This document shows positions 47,892 to 49,495 of a stretch of DNA of 49,495 nt, one piece after another. How positions within the stretch are numbered: the first letter of the stretch is position 1; every line of letters starts with the position of its first letter. The notes below the pieces were generated by a model. It searched no databases and was not told the DNA's origin. It saw only the letters and a program-made list of their open reading frames with translations. This DNA comes from Prochlorococcus sp. AG-355-P16 (GTDB lineage: Bacteria; Cyanobacteriota; Cyanobacteriia; PCC-6307; Cyanobiaceae), in contig QCEQ01000008.1 in assembly GCA_003278525.1 (NCBI GenBank), positions 1 to 49,495 on the forward strand, in the 5' to 3' direction. Both the position numbers and the translations under genes were made by a program.

Positions 47892-49495
47892 ATGGAATCA
47901 TTTCGACAGATAAAAAATAATAACATGGATCTTATAAGCAATAATGATCCACTTGATAAAAATCGTCTTTTAATAGAGGATTTATGGGAATCTGTACTCA
48001 GAGAAGAATGCCCAGATGAGCAAGCAGAAAGATTGATACAGCTTAAAGAATTAAGTTATTCAAAACAAATTGATGGTGATAGTTCAAAAACTTTTAAAAA
48101 TGAAATTGTTGATATTGTAAATTCTATGGATTTAGCAGAATCCATCGCTGCAGCAAGAGCTTTTTCATTGTATTTTCAACTCGTGAATATTTTGGAACAA
48201 AGAGTTGAGGAAGATAGATATATTCAAAGCTTTACCAATAAGGATGTTCAAAAATCGCCAGACAATCTTGATCCTTTTGCTCCAGCATTGGCTAGGCAAA
48301 ATGCTCCAGTAACTTTTAGAGAATTGTTTTATAGGCTTAGGAAATTAAATGTACCACCAGGTAAATTAGAAGAGTTATTGCAGGAAATGGATATCCGTTT
48401 AGTTTTTACTGCACATCCGACTGAGATAGTAAGACATACGATTAGACACAAGCAAACAAGAGTAGCAAATTTGTTAAAAAAAATACAGATTGAGCAATTT
48501 CTAACAAAGGAAGAAAAAATTTCTCTAAAAACTCAATTAAAAGAGGAAGTAAGACTTTGGTGGCGAACAGATGAATTGCATCAATTTAAACCATCAGTTT
48601 TAGACGAAGTAGATTATGCCTTGCATTATTTCCAGCAAGTTTTATTTAATGCAATGCCTCAATTGAGGGGCAGGATCTCTGAAGCACTTTCTGAAAATTA
48701 TCCAGATGTTCAGTTGCCCTCTGAATCTTTTTGTAACTTCGGTTCTTGGGTAGGCTCCGACAGGGACGGTAACCCATCTGTTACTCCTGACATAACATGG
48801 AGAACTGCTTGTTACCAAAGGCAGTTGATGTTGGAAAGATATATTATTGCGACATCTAATCTTAGAGATCAATTAAGTGTCTCAATGCAATGGAGTCAGG
48901 TCAGTTCTTCTCTATTGGAGTCACTCGAAACTGACAGAGTTAAGTTCCCTGAAATCTATGAAGCTAGGGCTACAAGGTATAGATCAGAACCTTACAGATT
49001 GAAATTAAGTTATATTTTAGAAAAATTAAGGTTAACACAAGAAAGAAATAATTTATTGGCAGATAATGGTTGGAAATTTGATTTAGAGGGAGAAATTGAT
49101 AACAAAAATTTAGATAAAGTTGAAAACTTATATTACAAGTCTGTCAACGAATTTACTTATGATCTCGAATTAATCAAAAATAGCCTAATCAGTACAGATT
49201 TAACTTGTGAATCTTTAAACAATTTACTCACTCAGGTTCATATTTTTGGATTTTCTTTAGCAAGTTTAGATATTCGTCAAGAGAGTACAAGGCATAGTGA
49301 CGCTATACAAGAGCTCACAAATTATCTTGATTTATCTGTGCAATATGACCAAATGTCTGAGGAAGGCAAAATTAAATGGCTTATTGAAGAATTAAATACT
49401 AAAAGGCCTCTAATTCCATCTGACGTTAATTGGACAAAAACTACAGAAGAAACCTTTTCAGTTTTTAAAATGGTAAGGAGATTGCAGCAAGAATT
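47892..49495 (+). CDS. ppc: Phosphoenolpyruvate carboxylase, 3' end outside window
   Basis: Ppc carboxylates phosphoenolpyruvate with bicarbonate to oxaloacetate, feeding the incomplete TCA cycle and amino acid synthesis. From ATG 47892 the frame ([40 protein letters not shown]) is open for 534 codons to the right edge without a stop. Motifs seen are the catalytic [13 protein letters not shown] (His175), [38 protein letters not shown] and [14 protein letters not shown]. The remaining part, including the second catalytic histidine and the C-terminal regulatory region, lies beyond the window. An in-frame ATG at 47925 is an alternative start. Confidence 0.95.
   Translation, partial: MESFRQIKNNNMDLISNNDPLDKNRLLIEDLWESVLREECPDEQAERLIQLKELSYSKQIDGDSSKTFKNEIVDIVNSMDLAESIAAARAFSLYFQLVNILEQRVEEDRYIQSFTNKDVQKSPDNLDPFAPALARQNAPVTFRELFYRLRKLNVPPGKLEELLQEMDIRLVFTAHPTEIVRHTIRHKQTRVANLLKKIQIEQFLTKEEKISLKTQLKEEVRLWWRTDELHQFKPSVLDEVDYALHYFQQVLFNAMPQLRGRISEALSENYPDVQLPSESFCNFGSWVGSDRDGNPSVTPDITWRTACYQRQLMLERYIIATSNLRDQLSVSMQWSQVSSSLLESLETDRVKFPEIYEARATRYRSEPYRLKLSYILEKLRLTQERNNLLADNGWKFDLEGEIDNKNLDKVENLYYKSVNEFTYDLELIKNSLISTDLTCESLNNLLTQVHIFGFSLASLDIRQESTRHSDAIQELTNYLDLSVQYDQMSEEGKIKWLIEELNTKRPLIPSDVNWTKTTEETFSVFKMVRRLQQE

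Overview
The window looks like chromosomal DNA of a marine picocyanobacterium, most likely a low-GC (high-light type) Prochlorococcus. The reasons are strongly A+T-rich sequence throughout, very short intergenic gaps, photosystem I genes (psaC, psaD), the cyanobacterial NDH-1 subunit ndhS, the response regulator rpaB, a ho1-pebA-pebB bilin operon, a panC-cmk fusion, plant-like aerobic hemF, and many small cyanobacterial conserved hypotheticals. Assignment is by recognition of protein families; no search was run.

Layout. 1-2132: the 3' part of ahcY on the minus strand abuts a plus-strand mreC-mreD pair. 2318-8736: rpaB, lysS, a small conserved gene, smpB (minus), ruvB, a frameshifted TPR protein, an M20 amidohydrolase and a small membrane protein. 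8804-10305: TPP riboswitch and thiC. 10320-13860 (minus): tktA, fabF, acpP. 13994-17750: psaC, glmS, rimM (minus), ndhS, rnc (minus). 17775-18263: divergent RNase P RNA and tRNA-Arg(CCT). 18343-21719: two hypotheticals and glgP (minus). 21854-27818: a Na+/H+ antiporter-like protein, alpha/beta hydrolase, aldose-epimerase-like protein, DUF1537-type kinase, and convergent icd. 27985-30704: a hypothetical, then ho1-pebA-pebB. 30738-36226: LMW phosphatase, panC-cmk (minus), purM, hypotheticals including a small Cys-rich protein, a Nudix-like protein, an MTH1187-type protein and a coupled 42-aa peptide. 36227-36790: sparse region with tRNA-Cys(GCA) on the minus strand and a cluster of GTCCTA repeats. 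36791-49495: LpxB-like protein, small hypothetical, RNase D-like exonuclease (minus), cytochrome-b6-cofactor-assembly-like membrane protein, hemF (minus), mrp, rodA, a histidine kinase, psaD, trpE, gshA, and ppc running off the right edge.

Most of this is core metabolism: carbon (tktA, glgP, icd, ppc), cofactors and pigments (thiC, ho1/pebAB, hemF, panC), cell shape (mreCD, rodA), RNA processing (rnpB, rnc, smpB) and photosystem I. I saw no CRISPR array, insertion sequence, prophage or obvious defence system, and no clearly new multi-gene system. The items most worth a second look are: the abrupt ahcY/mreC junction, where the N-terminal part of AhcY and the expected mreB are missing (misassembly or a real deletion); a one-base frameshift in an A7 run of the TPR gene; helically phased GTCCTA repeats beside tRNA-Cys; a terminator-like hairpin 10 bases before the antiporter start codon; a perfect inverted repeat in the ho1 leader; and a histidine kinase with an eroded ATP-binding domain coupled to rodA.
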